The translations under genes were made by a program, and so were the position numbers. This document shows positions 62,965 through 64,000 of a DNA stretch of 64,000 bases, piece by piece. This stretch comes from Bradymonas sediminis (GTDB lineage: Bacteria; Myxococcota_A; Bradymonadia; Bradymonadales; Bradymonadaceae): positions 4,819,501-4,883,500 of the forward strand of contig NZ_CP030032.1 in assembly GCF_003258315.1 (NCBI RefSeq), given 5' to 3'. Within the stretch, counting starts at the first letter, position 1. Each line of letters starts with the position of its first letter. Below the pieces are notes generated by a model, which worked only from the letters and a program-made list of their open reading frames with translations, ran no database searches and was not told the DNA's origin.

Positions 62965-64000
<1,036 letters not shown>

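Overview
The window reads as a chromosomal segment of a GC-rich, Gram-negative, probably predatory or surface-living deltaproteobacterial-type organism (Myxococcota, most like Bradymonadales). This is inferred from many lipoproteins with Asp/Glu-rich linkers, MopE-type D-x-N-C-D-G repeats, a Frz-like chemosensory operon, an RpoN gene and thrombospondin-3/OmpA proteins. No rRNA, tRNA, CRISPR array, phage or insertion sequence was recognised. Gene density is high, and most convergent gene pairs are separated by a clear bidirectional hairpin terminator.

Layout. 1-6.9 kb: 3' end of a secreted phospholipase D/lamin-tail protein, murJ on the minus strand, then thiS-thiG-thiE/tenI, a lipoprotein and an MDR-type oxidoreductase. 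6.9-9.9 kb: aceB-aceA (glyoxylate shunt), minus strand. 10.4-17 kb: a five-gene plus-strand operon (inositol-3-phosphate synthase, CDP-alcohol phosphatidyltransferase, GtrA protein, RND/MMPL exporter, PAP2/Aur1-like enzyme) that looks like a complete inositol-lipid synthesis and export system; it is the most interesting block. 17-21.5 kb: nitronate monooxygenase-like protein, DUF6483-like protein, class II glutamine amidotransferase and PBP4. 21.8-28.4 kb: RNase Z, then a CheW-CheW-MCP-CheA/REC operon in the order of the Myxococcus frzA-frzB-frzCD-frzE genes but without CheR or CheB. 28.4-41.2 kb: mainly minus-strand housekeeping genes (rpoN, rsgA, metallophosphoesterase, RlmJ-like, SEC-C protein, glyA, an EMO/FadF-like Fe-S membrane oxidoreductase), interrupted by one plus-strand lipoprotein. 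41.5-49 kb: an Hsp70 with an unusual linker insertion, lipoproteins, a CPBP protease and two related Cys/Asp-rich lipoproteins. 49-52.3 kb: cbs, a SecD-like periplasmic protein and an unknown gene as one minus-strand operon. 52.5-64 kb: apaH, an FG-GAP/CARDB lipoprotein, recN, a large unrecognised HExxH protein, a propeller-like lipoprotein, an SMI1/KNR4-like protein and a DUF4398 lipoprotein followed by an OmpA-family protein cut by the window end.

The genes join central metabolism (glyoxylate shunt, serine/one-carbon, thiazole synthesis, cysteine) with envelope biology: lipid II flipping, PBP4, inositol lipids and a large set of surface lipoproteins. Function calls rest on motifs read by eye; no database search was possible. 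Start codons were chosen from visible ribosome binding sites where these exist.
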